From Rhodospirillaceae bacterium (GTDB lineage: Bacteria > Pseudomonadota > Alphaproteobacteria > Dongiales > Dongiaceae): a DNA stretch of 64,000 bases. Position 1 is the stretch's first letter. Every line of letters starts with the position of its first letter. The notes under the pieces were generated by a model, which saw only the letters and a list, made by a program, of their open reading frames with translations, was not told the DNA's origin and did no database searches. The stretch is from positions 1,943,001-2,007,000 of the forward strand of contig JADJQM010000001.1 of assembly GCA_016712715.1 (NCBI GenBank), read 5' to 3'. Below, piece by piece: positions 26,529-35,630 of this stretch. The position numbers were made by a program, and so were the translations under genes.

Positions 26529-29500
26529 ATGCGAGCGGAAAAGCTGAAGACCCAGCTTATCGATGAAGTCGTGCGCTTTGTTGGCGAGAGAATCGAGCGC
26601 AAGCGAGCGCCGCAGGTCGACGCCTTCATCCGGGCGTTCTACGCCAATGTGCCGCAAGCCGACATTGCCGGGGAAAGCCCGGAGGATCTGTTCAGCGCCG
26701 CCGTCTCGCTGGCCAATTTCGCGCAAGTTCGCCTGCCGACCCAGGCCAAGGTCCGCGTCTTCAACCCGCATATCGACGAACATGGCTGGCGCTCGCCGCA
26801 CACGGTGGTCGAGATCGTCAATGACGACATGCCGTTCCTGGTGGATTCGCTGACCGCCGAGATGAACCGGCAGGAGCTTGGCGTCCATCTCGTCATTCAC
26901 CCGATCGTGCGCACGACGCGCGATGCCAAGGGCCAGTTGACCGCGATCGGCGCTGCTGACGGCAAGCCGGAATCGATCATGCAGCTGCGCGTCAACCAGG
27001 TGGCGACCCAGGAACAGCTGGATGCCATCAAGGACCGCATCGACATCGTGCTGCGCGACGTGCGCCTCGCGGTCGAGGATTGGCAGAAGATGCGGGCGCG
27101 CCTCGCCGCCGACATCGAAGAGACCTCGAAGCGCAAGCTGCCGCTGCCGGCCGAAGAAGTTGCCGAAGTGGTCAATTTCCTGCGCTGGATCAACGACGAT
27201 CACTTCACCTTCCTCGGCTACCGCGAATACACTTTTGCCGGCGCCAAGGACAGCGTCACCTATCACATCAACAAGGATGCCGGACTGGGTGTGCTGCGCG
27301 ATGCCGATGTGCGCGTCTTCGAGGGCATGCGCAACCTCGACGCCCTGCCGCCGGATGTCCGCAGCTTCCTCACCCAGCCGAAGCTGGTCCTGGTCACCAA
27401 GGCCAATCTGCGCTCGACCGTGCACCGGAACGTCCATCTCGACACGTTCGGCCTCAAGATCTTCAACGACAAGGGCGAGGTCGTCGGCGAGCATCTGTTT
27501 GCCGGCCTGTTCACGTCGGTCGCCTATAACCGCTCGCCCTGGGAAATCCCGCTGCTGCGCGAGAAGGTCGAGACCGTCGCCAAGCGCGCCGGCTTCAGCC
27601 CGCAGAGCCATGACGGCAAGGCGCTGGCGCATATCCTCGAAACCTATCCGCGCGACGAGCTGTTCCAGATCAATGCCGATGAATTGCTGGAGACGGCGCT
27701 CGGCATTCTCAACCTGCAGGACCGCCAGCGCGTTGCCCTCTTCATCCGCCGCGATCCTTACGAACGCTTCCTCTCCTGCTTCGTCTATCTGCCGCGCGAC
27801 TGGCTGAGCACGGAACTGCGCCACCGCATCCAGGGCATCCTGTGCAAGGCGTTCAACGGCCGCCTGTCGAATTTCTATGTTCATCTGACGGAAAGCCCGC
27901 TGGCACGCGTCCATATCATCATCGCGACCATGCCCGGCGAAATTCCCAGCTACGACGTCAAGGAGCTGGAACTGCTGGTGGCCGATGCCTGCCGTTCCTG
28001 GAGCGACCATCTGAAGGAGGCGCTGATCGAAGCCAAGGGCGAGGCCGAGGGCCTCAGCCTCCTGCGCCGCTATGGCGACGCCTTCCCGATCGGCTTCGAG
28101 GACTATTTCAACGCCCATGCGGCGGTAAGCGACATCGACCGCATCGAAGAGGCGCTGGCCGAAAACAAGACCGCGATCAACCTCTACCGGCCGATCGAAG
28201 CCGCCGGCAATGAACTCCATCTCAAGCTCTACAAATCCGGCGAGAAGATCGCACTTTCGACCGTGCTCCCCTCGCTGGAGAATTTCGGCCTGAAGGTGAT
28301 CAGCGAGAATCCGTTCGACGTCCGGCCGGTCGGCCAGGAGCAGCCGGTCTGGATCCATGCCTTCATCATGGTGACGGCCGATGGCGGCGAGGTCGACATC
28401 ACCGCGATCCGCGACAAGTTCCACGAAGCCTATGCCAAGATCTGGGGCGGGCAGATGGAGGATGACGGGTTCAACCGCCTGGTCATCACGGCCGGCCTCG
28501 GCTGGCGCGATATCATGCTGGTGCGCGCCTATTGCAAGTACCTGCGCCAGGCCGCGATCGCTTTCAGCCAGGACTACATGGAAGCGACCCTCAACGCCAA
28601 CCCGACCATCACCCGCAACATCGTGCGCCTGTTCCATACCCGGACCGACCCGGCCTTCACGGGCGATCGCGACGCGAAGGCTGCCATGATCATCGAGAAG
28701 ATCAACGGCAAGCTCGACCGCGTCGTCAATCTGGACGAGGACCGCATCCTGCGGCGCTATCTCAACGCCGTGCTGTGCACCCTGCGCACCAATTTCTACC
28801 AGCCGGCGGCCGATGGCGGCCCCAAGGAATACATCTCGTTCAAGCTGGATTCCGCGAAGATCGAGGAACTGCCGTTGCCGCGGCCCCTGGTCGAGGTGTT
28901 CGTCTATTCGCCGCGCGCCGAGGCCATCCATTTGCGCGGTGGCAAGGTGGCCCGCGGCGGCATCCGTTGGTCGGACCGGCGCGAGGATTTCCGCACCGAG
29001 GTGCTGGGCCTGATGAAGGCGCAGATGGTGAAGAACGCCGTCATCGTGCCGGTGGGCTCCAAGGGCGGCTTCGTGGTCAAGCGGCCCGTGCAGGGCGACC
29101 GCGACGCCGTGATGGCCGAAGTGGTGCATTGCTACAAGACCTTGATGCGCGGCCTCCTCGACATCACCGACAATCTGGTGGGCGGCAAGGTGAAGGCGCC
29201 CGCCCAGGTCGTGCGCCATGACGGCGACGATCCCTACCTGGTGGTGGCGGCCGACAAGGGCACCGCCACCTTCTCCGACATCGCCAATTCGGTCTCGCGC
29301 GACTATGGCTTCTGGCTGGACGATGCATGTGCGTCAGGTGGTTCGGCCGGTTATGACCACAAGAAGATGGGCATCACCGCGCGCGGTGCCTGGGAATGCG
29401 TGAAGCGGCATTTCCGCGAGCTCGACCACGATATCCAGAGCGTCGACTTCACCTGTGTGGGTGTCGGCGACATGTCTGGCGACGTGTTCGGCAACGGCAT

Positions 29501-31340
29501 GCTGCTCTCCCCGCACACCAAGCTGGTCGCGGCCTTCAACCACATGCACATCTTCCTCGATCCCAATCCGGACTTGAAAGCGAGCTTTGCCGAGCGGCAG
29601 CGCCTCTTCAACCTGCCGCGCTCGGGGTGGAACGACTACAATCCCGAGCTGATCTCGGCGGGCGGCGGCGTGTTCGAGCGCAAGGCGAAATCGATCAAAC
29701 TCAGCGCGGAAGTGAAACAGCGCTTCGGCCTTGAGAAGGACCAGGTGACGCCGAACGAACTCATCCACATCCTGCTGAAGGCGGAAGTCGACCTGCTCTG
29801 GTTCGGCGGCATCGGCACCTATGTCAAGGCTTCGGACGAGACCCATGCCGATGTCGGCGACCGCGCCAATGATGCGACCCGCGTCAATGCCGCGGAACTG
29901 CGCTGCCGGGTTATCGGCGAAGGCGCCAATCTGGGCTGCACCCAGCGTGGCCGCGTCGAGGCGGCCCTGGCGGGCCGACGCCTCAACACCGACGCGGTCG
30001 ACAATTCGGCCGGCGTCGACACCTCGGATCACGAGGTTAATATCAAGATTCTGATCAACGAGGCGGTTGCCGGCGGCGATCTCACCATGAAGCAGCGCGA
30101 CAAGCTGCTGGCTGAGATGACCGATGAGGTGGGCACGCTGGTGCTGCGCGACAATTACCTGCAGAGCCAGGCATTGTCGGTCGCGGAAGCGCAGAGCTAT
30201 ACCCTCCTCGACCAGCAGGGCCGCTTCATGCGGGCCCTGGAGCGCAATGGCCAGCTCGACCGCGCGATCGAATTCCTGCCCGATGACGAGATCATGCGCC
30301 ATCGCCTGACGCAGCGCATCGGCCTCAGCCGCTCGGAAAGCGCCGTCCTGCTCGCCTATTCCAAGAACGCGCTCTATGACGAATTGCTGCCGTCGGATCT
30401 GCCCGACGATCCGCAATTGGCCGACGATCTCGTCTCCTATTTTCCGAAGCAGCTGCGCGAGGGCTACAAGCCGCTCATTCAGAAGCACCGGTTGCGGCGC
30501 GAGATCATCGTCAGCGTCGTCACCAACTCCCTGGTCAACCGCATGGGGGCGACCTTCCTGCATGTGACCAAGGAAAAGACCGGGCAGAGCGCCTCGGCCA
30601 TCGCCAGGGCCTATGCCATCACCCGCGGCGCCTTCAAGCTCCGCGACCTGTGGACCGGCATCCAGGCCCTCGACAACAAGGTCTCGGCCAGCGTCCAGAC
30701 CTCGATGCTGATCGAGATCAACCGGCTGGCGGAAGCCGCGACACTCTGGTTCCTGCGCAATGGCGAGCATCCGCTCGACATCGCCGGCAATATCGCCGCG
30801 ACGGAACCCGGCATCATCGCCATCGAAGCTGTCCTCGCGAAGATCCTGTCGCCGGCCGACCAGGCCGCCAACACCAAGCGCGCCGGCGCCCTCATGTCGG
30901 CGGGCGTGCCGGAGGCGTTGGCGCGCCGCATCTCGCAACTGGCCAGCATCGGCACGACCCTCGATGTCGTGCGCATCGCGGCGCAGACCAAGATCAAGGT
31001 CGAGGACGTGGCCGCCACTTACTTTGCCATCGGCGACCAGTTCAACATCGACTGGCTGCGGGCCGGGGCCAAGGGGCTGATCGGCGACAGCCATTGGCAG
31101 CGCCTTGCTGTGTTTGCGATCGTCGATGATCTCAACACGCATCAGCGCGACCTCACCACTGCGGTGCTGGCCAACGATCTGGCCCTGACCGGACCGGACG
31201 CCATCGCCGGCTGGCGGGCGGGCCGTTCCGCCGCCTTGCCGCGCGCCGAATCCCTGTTCAACGATCTGCGCCAGGTCGGCAAGCTCGAACTCGCCATGCT
31301 GGCCGTCGCCAACCGCGCGCTGCGGAGCTTGCTGGACTGA
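26529..31340 (+). CDS. NAD-dependent glutamate dehydrogenase, large (180-kDa) type
   Basis: This 1603-residue enzyme converts glutamate to 2-oxoglutarate and ammonia with NAD and mostly serves glutamate catabolism. The family has a long N-terminal regulatory region with ACT-like modules (about residues 1-700). The catalytic core begins near ARGGIRWSDRREDFRTEVLG, with GSKGGFVVKR and the nucleotide-binding part after SVDFTCVGVGDMSGDVFGNG. A C-terminal helical region follows. Length is normal for the alphaproteobacterial form. Long open frames on the opposite strand (921 and 602 codons) are composition shadows. Palindromic element C follows. Confidence 0.97.
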   Translation: MRAEKLKTQLIDEVVRFVGERIERKRAPQVDAFIRAFYANVPQADIAGESPEDLFSAAVSLANFAQVRLPTQAKVRVFNPHIDEHGWRSPHTVVEIVNDDMPFLVDSLTAEMNRQELGVHLVIHPIVRTTRDAKGQLTAIGAADGKPESIMQLRVNQVATQEQLDAIKDRIDIVLRDVRLAVEDWQKMRARLAADIEETSKRKLPLPAEEVAEVVNFLRWINDDHFTFLGYREYTFAGAKDSVTYHINKDAGLGVLRDADVRVFEGMRNLDALPPDVRSFLTQPKLVLVTKANLRSTVHRNVHLDTFGLKIFNDKGEVVGEHLFAGLFTSVAYNRSPWEIPLLREKVETVAKRAGFSPQSHDGKALAHILETYPRDELFQINADELLETALGILNLQDRQRVALFIRRDPYERFLSCFVYLPRDWLSTELRHRIQGILCKAFNGRLSNFYVHLTESPLARVHIIIATMPGEIPSYDVKELELLVADACRSWSDHLKEALIEAKGEAEGLSLLRRYGDAFPIGFEDYFNAHAAVSDIDRIEEALAENKTAINLYRPIEAAGNELHLKLYKSGEKIALSTVLPSLENFGLKVISENPFDVRPVGQEQPVWIHAFIMVTADGGEVDITAIRDKFHEAYAKIWGGQMEDDGFNRLVITAGLGWRDIMLVRAYCKYLRQAAIAFSQDYMEATLNANPTITRNIVRLFHTRTDPAFTGDRDAKAAMIIEKINGKLDRVVNLDEDRILRRYLNAVLCTLRTNFYQPAADGGPKEYISFKLDSAKIEELPLPRPLVEVFVYSPRAEAIHLRGGKVARGGIRWSDRREDFRTEVLGLMKAQMVKNAVIVPVGSKGGFVVKRPVQGDRDAVMAEVVHCYKTLMRGLLDITDNLVGGKVKAPAQVVRHDGDDPYLVVAADKGTATFSDIANSVSRDYGFWLDDACASGGSAGYDHKKMGITARGAWECVKRHFRELDHDIQSVDFTCVGVGDMSGDVFGNGMLLSPHTKLVAAFNHMHIFLDPNPDLKASFAERQRLFNLPRSGWNDYNPELISAGGGVFERKAKSIKLSAEVKQRFGLEKDQVTPNELIHILLKAEVDLLWFGGIGTYVKASDETHADVGDRANDATRVNAAELRCRVIGEGANLGCTQRGRVEAALAGRRLNTDAVDNSAGVDTSDHEVNIKILINEAVAGGDLTMKQRDKLLAEMTDEVGTLVLRDNYLQSQALSVAEAQSYTLLDQQGRFMRALERNGQLDRAIEFLPDDEIMRHRLTQRIGLSRSESAVLLAYSKNALYDELLPSDLPDDPQLADDLVSYFPKQLREGYKPLIQKHRLRREIIVSVVTNSLVNRMGATFLHVTKEKTGQSASAIARAYAITRGAFKLRDLWTGIQALDNKVSASVQTSMLIEINRLAEAATLWFLRNGEHPLDIAGNIAATEPGIIAIEAVLAKILSPADQAANTKRAGALMSAGVPEALARRISQLASIGTTLDVVRIAAQTKIKVEDVAATYFAIGDQFNIDWLRAGAKGLIGDSHWQRLAVFAIVDDLNTHQRDLTTAVLANDLALTGPDAIAGWRAGRSAALPRAESLFNDLRQVGKLELAMLAVANRALRSLLD

Positions 31341-31360
31341 GAATCGGCCTCTACCAACCG

Positions 31361-31466
31361 CCCCTCACCCCAACCCCTCTCCCCATTTCATGGGGCGAGG
31401 GGCAAGACGCTGAACTCGCTAGAAACTCCCTCGCCCCGCTTGCGGGGAGAGGGTTGGGGTGAGGGG
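31361..31466 (-). repeat. Palindromic intergenic element, copy C
   Basis: A 106-bp copy in minus orientation between convergent genes. It begins 11 nt from the stop codon of the minus-strand LysE gene and ends 20 nt from the stop of the glutamate dehydrogenase gene. The outer arms CCCCTCACCCCAACCC and GGGTTGGGGTGAGGGG are perfectly complementary. Confidence 0.9.
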
Positions 31467-31477
31467 CTCTCTTAGGT

Positions 31478-32107
31478 TCAGATCTTGCCCGTACTGAAGA
31501 TGAGCCGCAGACCCAGACCCGCCATCACGGCACCGGCGAGGCGGTCGATCCAGCTCTTCATCCGCAGATAGGCGGCGCGCGGCTTGTGCGTTGAAAAGGC
31601 CAGCGCGACCGCGCTGTACCAGCCGCCTTCGATCAGGAACAGCAGGAACGGCAGGGTCACGATTGCCAGCGTCGACGGATGAGCGGGCAGCAGGGCCGCA
31701 AAGACGCTGGAATAGAAGATCACCGTCTTGGGATTGCTGAGCTGTGTGGCCAGCGCCAGGAGGAAGGTGCGGAATACACCGCTGCGCGATGGATTTGCCG
31801 CTTCTGCCTGCAAGGGCTGCTTCGCCCCGCGCCACAGCAAAAAGCCCAGATAGACGAGATAGGCACCGCCCCCGATCTTGAAGGCCATATAGAGCCAGTC
31901 GACCTGCATGAACAGTGCCTGGAGGCCAATGACGGCGAGGGTCGCGAGGATCATGCCGCCCACCCCCATGCCCAGCGCTGAGGCGAGGCCATGCGCGCGG
32001 GATTGCGAGAGCGAGATGCGCGCCACCAGCAGGAAACTGGGGCCGGGACTGATGGCCCCGATCAGCATCGCCAGCATGATGGCGAGAATGGCATAGGTCT
32101 CAGTCAT
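31478..32107 (-). CDS. LysE/RhtB family amino acid exporter
   Basis: A 209-residue membrane protein with about six hydrophobic helices and the family signature AISPGPSFLLVARISLSQSR near the N-terminus, plus LATQLSNPKTVIFYSSVFA mid-protein. It is a second LysE-type exporter in the window, only distantly like the one at 16088. It is divergent from metA, so homoserine or methionine-pathway intermediates are conceivable substrates, but this rests on position only. Confidence 0.9.
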   Translation of the reverse strand: MTETYAILAIMLAMLIGAISPGPSFLLVARISLSQSRAHGLASALGMGVGGMILATLAVIGLQALFMQVDWLYMAFKIGGGAYLVYLGFLLWRGAKQPLQAEAANPSRSGVFRTFLLALATQLSNPKTVIFYSSVFAALLPAHPSTLAIVTLPFLLFLIEGGWYSAVALAFSTHKPRAAYLRMKSWIDRLAGAVMAGLGLRLIFSTGKI

Positions 32108-32231
32108 CGAGGCTCCCCTTGGTTATCGGCACGCGCAATCCCCGGCACATTCGCCCGTATTCTGCGGCAAAATGCCCCACGAAATGCCTGAACCGCCGCC
32201 CTGGGCGGCCCGCAACGCATGCTGAATCGTA

Positions 32232-32260
32232 TTGTAGCTTGGGTGCCGGTTCGGTTAAAT
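32232..32260 (+). promoter_or_regulatory. Putative sigma-70 promoter of metA
   Basis: TTGTAG (32232-32237) and TTAAAT (32255-32260) are spaced by 17 bp. The predicted start near 32267 falls just before the first paired base of the SAM-II riboswitch at 32271. That agreement supports both calls. Confidence 0.6.
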
Positions 32261-32267
32261 AGAGCCA

Positions 32268-32328
32268 TTCCGTGGTGATTTGGCCGGCCGGCTTGCAGCC
32301 ACGTAAAACAACTCGCTAAAGGGCCGCC
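32268..32328 (+). ncRNA. SAM-II riboswitch (metA motif)
   Basis: The conserved SAM-II elements occur in order. The P1 arm is CGTGG (32271-32275), followed by TGATTTG. Next come TTGCAG, the complementary P1 arm CCACG (32299-32303), an A-rich linker TAAAACAACTC and the conserved GCTAAAGGG. This matches the known aptamer that binds S-adenosylmethionine through an H-type pseudoknot. It lies about 75 nt before the metA ATG. High SAM should repress metA; whether control is on transcription or translation is not clear, as no terminator hairpin with a T-tract follows. Confidence 0.92.
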
Positions 32329-32402
32329 CGGGATTTTCAAGACTGGAATCTCAAGGCAGCGGACCCCAGAGCGAGCCATTCGCTGAAATTGGGTGACCGC
32401 AG

Positions 32403-33320
32403 ATGCCGATCAAGATTGCCGACAAGCTCCCCGCCTTCCAGGCCCTCCAGAACGAGGGCGTGCGCGTGATGACTGAAACCGCGGCGATCCGCCAGGATAT
32501 CCGCCCGTTGCAGATCGGCCTCTTGAATCTGATGCCGAACAAGATCAAGACCGAGCTGCAGATCGCGCGCCTGCTCGGCGCCACCCCCTTGCAGATCGAT
32601 CTTTCCCTGGTCCGCATCGGCAACCACGCCTCCAAGAACACGGCGGAGGACCATCTGCGGACATTCTACCAGACCTGGGAGGATGCGCGGCATCGCAAAT
32701 TCGACGGATTCATCATCACCGGCACGCCGGTCGAGACGATCCCCTATGAAGACGTGACCTATTGGCCGGAGATGCAGCAGATCTTCGACTGGACCACAAC
32801 CAACGCCCATTCGACGATCAATGTCTGCTGGGGTGCCATGGCGGCCCTTTACCATTTCCATGGCGTGCCGAAGCATCAACTCCCGGAAAAGGCATTCGGC
32901 GTCTACCGCCAGAAGATCATGACCCCGTCATCGCCCTACCTCATCGGCTTCTCGGATGACTTCGTGATCCCGATCTCGCGCTGGGCCGAAATCAGGACGG
33001 CCGATGTGGCGGCCTGCCCGGATGTCGAGGTGCTGGCCTATTCCGACGAGAAGGGCGTCTGCATCGCCCAGAGTCGCGGCACGCGCCGTCTTCATGTGCT
33101 CGATCACATGGAATATGACGCGACGTCGCTGGGCGACGAGTATGCGCGCGATGTCGCGGCCCAAGTGCCCATCAAGCTGCCGCACGACTATTTCCCGGCC
33201 GACGATGCCACCCAAGCGCCGCTCAACCGCTGGCGCCCGCACGCCCATCTCTTCTTCTCGAACTGGATCAACGAGATCTATCAGACGACGCCCTTCGAGA
33301 TCGAGAAGATCGGCCAGTAG
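32403..33320 (+). CDS. metA: Homoserine O-acyltransferase of the MetA family, acetyl-CoA-type by residue 111
   Basis: This 305-residue enzyme activates homoserine for methionine synthesis. The catalytic cysteine is Cys142 in INVCWGAMAALYHF. Family work showed that residue 111 sets the acyl donor: Gly for succinyl-CoA and Glu for acetyl-CoA. Here the segment is ITGTPVETIPYEDV, giving Glu111, so O-acetylhomoserine is the predicted product even though automatic annotation usually says succinyltransferase. The SAM-II riboswitch and promoter lie directly upstream. A 7-bp G+C stem (33328-33347) follows the stop. Confidence 0.94.
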   Translation: MPIKIADKLPAFQALQNEGVRVMTETAAIRQDIRPLQIGLLNLMPNKIKTELQIARLLGATPLQIDLSLVRIGNHASKNTAEDHLRTFYQTWEDARHRKFDGFIITGTPVETIPYEDVTYWPEMQQIFDWTTTNAHSTINVCWGAMAALYHFHGVPKHQLPEKAFGVYRQKIMTPSSPYLIGFSDDFVIPISRWAEIRTADVAACPDVEVLAYSDEKGVCIAQSRGTRRLHVLDHMEYDATSLGDEYARDVAAQVPIKLPHDYFPADDATQAPLNRWRPHAHLFFSNWINEIYQTTPFEIEKIGQ

Positions 33321-33327
33321 GGTCCGC

Positions 33328-33347
33328 GGGGGCGGCGGCACGCCCCC
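33328..33347 (+). other. G+C-rich stem-loop after metA
   Basis: GGGGGCG and CGCCCCC flank a 6-nt loop starting 8 nt after the metA stop codon. There is no T-tract, so it is at best a weak or Rho-assisted terminator or a 3'-end stabiliser. The rest of the 250-bp gap to the next gene shows a second small stem (33404-33420) and no gene. Confidence 0.5.
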
Positions 33348-33570
33348 GGTCGGTCGGCCGCGGGACATGCCCCTGGTCGGCAAATCGAGCCCTGTCCGGA
33401 CCTCCAGGCTCGGGGCCTGGAAACCGGGCACAGGTCGCCCTGTCGAGGACTTCTCCCAAGGTTTTCTTTGCTTTTCGGGCGCTTGGCGGCTATCACTTGG
33501 CCGCGGCCGGGCCCCGTCAGGATGACCGTTGGCAAGGCCGTTTTCAGCTCTTGGAAGTGGTTTAGGGGAC

Positions 33571-34485
33571 ATGCAGGGGTCGGATGGCATCGGGGATGAG
33601 CTAGTCCAGCTGCGGCACAAGATCGACGCGATCGACGACCAGCTGCACGATCTGCTCATGCAACGCACGGAACTCGCCGTCGCGGTGGGGGCGGCAAAGG
33701 CCGCGCGCCAGCCGGTCAGCGGCGATTCACCGGCCGAAGGATCGAAATTCATCCGCCCGGCCCGCGAAGCCAAGATCCTGCGCCGCCTCATCGCGCGGCA
33801 TAAGGGCAAGCTGCCCAAGGCCGTGATCGTGCGCATGTGGCGCGAAATGATCTCGGCCCTCCTCCAGGTCGAAGGCCCCTTCGCCGTCGCGGTCTATGCC
33901 CCGCAGGCGCATCCGGGCTTCTGGGACCTCGCCCGCGACCATTACGGCAGCCGGGTCAAGATCCTCACCTTCAGCCGTGTCGACCGGGCCCTCTCCGCCG
34001 TGATGGATGGCTCGGCCACGGTCGCCGTCCTGCCCTTCCCGCGCGAGGATGACAAGGATCCCTGGTGGCGACGCCTGATGGGCTCGGCCCAGCTCCCGCA
34101 TGTCATCGGCCGCCTGCCCTTCGGCGATCCCGGCAACCAGCGCAACCCCGACCTCCAGGCCCTGGTGGTCGGCCGGACACCCACCGAACCCACCGACCGC
34201 GACCACTCGCTCATTGTGCTGGAGGCGCCGGAACCGGTCAGCCGCTCGACCCTGCGCCAGGCCCTGGCCGGCGTCGGTCTCGAAACCAGCTTCATCCATG
34301 GCGGGCGCGACCAGTTAGGCCCGGACCTCAACCTCATCGAGGTCGCAGGCTATGTGGCCGAGGACGATCCGCGCCTCACCCTGGTCGCCAGCGGCCTTGG
34401 CAAGAATGCGAAGCTGCACACGATCGGCTCCTATGCCGAACCCCTGACCAAGGCCGAGCTCACCGACGAGCCAAACGGCCACTGA
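33571..34485 (+). CDS. Chorismate mutase (AroQ) domain fused to a prephenate dehydratase-like region
   Basis: About 304 residues from the ATG at 33571, which has AGGGGAC directly upstream. Residues 5-95 form an AroQ domain (LRHKIDAIDDQLHDLLMQRT, then FIRPAREAKILRRL). The rest contains a substrate-binding-like segment (VAVYAPQAHPGFWDLARDHY) and an ACT-like tail, as in P-proteins, but the dehydratase Thr-Arg-Phe catalytic motif is not evident. It may therefore be a chorismate mutase with a regulatory or degenerate dehydratase part. It precedes hisC and tyrC by 44 nt, in an aromatic amino acid cluster. Confidence 0.75.
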   Translation: MQGSDGIGDELVQLRHKIDAIDDQLHDLLMQRTELAVAVGAAKAARQPVSGDSPAEGSKFIRPAREAKILRRLIARHKGKLPKAVIVRMWREMISALLQVEGPFAVAVYAPQAHPGFWDLARDHYGSRVKILTFSRVDRALSAVMDGSATVAVLPFPREDDKDPWWRRLMGSAQLPHVIGRLPFGDPGNQRNPDLQALVVGRTPTEPTDRDHSLIVLEAPEPVSRSTLRQALAGVGLETSFIHGGRDQLGPDLNLIEVAGYVAEDDPRLTLVASGLGKNAKLHTIGSYAEPLTKAELTDEPNGH

Positions 34486-34529
34486 ACCTCTGGCCACTGA
34501 AACGGGCGCCGGTCGCCTGGGAGCAAAAA

Positions 34530-35630
34530 ATGTCACTTACCGTTCGTCCCGGAATCCTCGACATCGCCGCCTATGTGCCGGGCGAGCATGATCTGCCGGG
34601 CTCGGGTCCGATCTACAAGATGTCGTCCAATGAAAGCGCGCTAGGTGCCAGCCGCCTTGCCATGGACGCCTATGCCAAGGGTGCCGCCGAGCTCCATCGT
34701 TATCCCGATGGCGGCAGCCATGCCTTGCGCAGCGCGCTGGCGCAGGACGTGGGCGGCAAGGCGGAGGAGATCATCTGCGGCACCGGTTCCGACGATATCC
34801 TGGTGCTGATCACGCGCGCCTATGCCGGCCCCGGCGACGAGGTGCTCTATTCGCGCCACGGCTTCCTCATCTATCCCATTGCCGCGCAGTCGGTGGGGGC
34901 GACGCCGGTGACGGCGCCGGAAAAGGACCTCACCACCGATGTCGATGCGCTGCTGGCCGCGGTGACGCCGAAGACCAAGATCTGCTTCGTCGCCAACCCG
35001 AACAACCCCACCGGCAGCTATATCCCGGCCGCCGAGATGAAGCGCCTGCGCGACGGCCTGCCGGACAATGTGCTCCTCGTCATCGACGCGGCCTATGCCG
35101 AATATGTCGACAAGCCGGATTACACGGACGGCGCCGAACTGGTGAAGGCGCATGACAATGTCATCATGTCGCGCACCTTCTCCAAGATCTATGGCCTGGC
35201 GGCGCTGCGCCTCGGCTGGGCCTATGGGCATAAGAGCATCATGGAGGTGCTCAACCGTATTCGTGGTGTGTTCAACGTGGCGGCCCCCGCCCAGATCGCC
35301 GGCATCGCGGGCTTGGCCGATGCCGATCACGTCAAGCGCTCCAAGGCGCATAACGATTACTGGCTGCCCTGGTTCGTCTCGGAAGTGAAGCGCATCGGGC
35401 TCCATCCCTATCCCAGCGTCGGCAACTTCCTGCTGGTGCGCTTTCCGACCGACCCGAAGCTCAATGCCGATGCGGCCGAGAAATTCCTCAAAAGCCGCCG
35501 CATCCTGGTGCGCAAGATGGGCGCCTATGGCCTGCCCGATTGCCTGCGCATCACCATTGCCGAGGAAGCAGCCGTGAAGGCCTGCGCCACGGCGCTCAAT
35601 GATTTTGTCCAGGGTGCGGCCACACAATGA
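34530..35630 (+). CDS. hisC: Histidinol-phosphate / aromatic aminotransferase HisC
   Basis: A 366-residue class I/II PLP aminotransferase. The cofactor lysine is Lys219 in SRTFSKIYGLAALRLGWAYG. CFVANPNNPTGSYI and the KMSSNESALG start are typical of HisC, which makes histidinol phosphate. In alphaproteobacteria enzymes beside tyrC also transaminate aromatic keto acids. The ATG at 34530 follows GGGAG; a much longer open frame upstream overlaps the preceding gene and is not used. The 3' end overlaps the tyrC start by 4 nt (ATGA), so the genes are coupled. Confidence 0.93.
   Translation: MSLTVRPGILDIAAYVPGEHDLPGSGPIYKMSSNESALGASRLAMDAYAKGAAELHRYPDGGSHALRSALAQDVGGKAEEIICGTGSDDILVLITRAYAGPGDEVLYSRHGFLIYPIAAQSVGATPVTAPEKDLTTDVDALLAAVTPKTKICFVANPNNPTGSYIPAAEMKRLRDGLPDNVLLVIDAAYAEYVDKPDYTDGAELVKAHDNVIMSRTFSKIYGLAALRLGWAYGHKSIMEVLNRIRGVFNVAAPAQIAGIAGLADADHVKRSKAHNDYWLPWFVSEVKRIGLHPYPSVGNFLLVRFPTDPKLNADAAEKFLKSRRILVRKMGAYGLPDCLRITIAEEAAVKACATALNDFVQGAATQ

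Noticed and set aside
26454..31142. 921- and 602-codon open frames antisense to glutamate dehydrogenase
   Set aside because: Same composition effect; low-complexity translations rich in G, R, A, V and H, with no start signals.
34065..34529. Long N-terminal extension of hisC
   Set aside because: It overlaps the chorismate mutase gene in another frame, reads as low-complexity R/P-rich sequence, and a good start with GGGAG exists at 34530.
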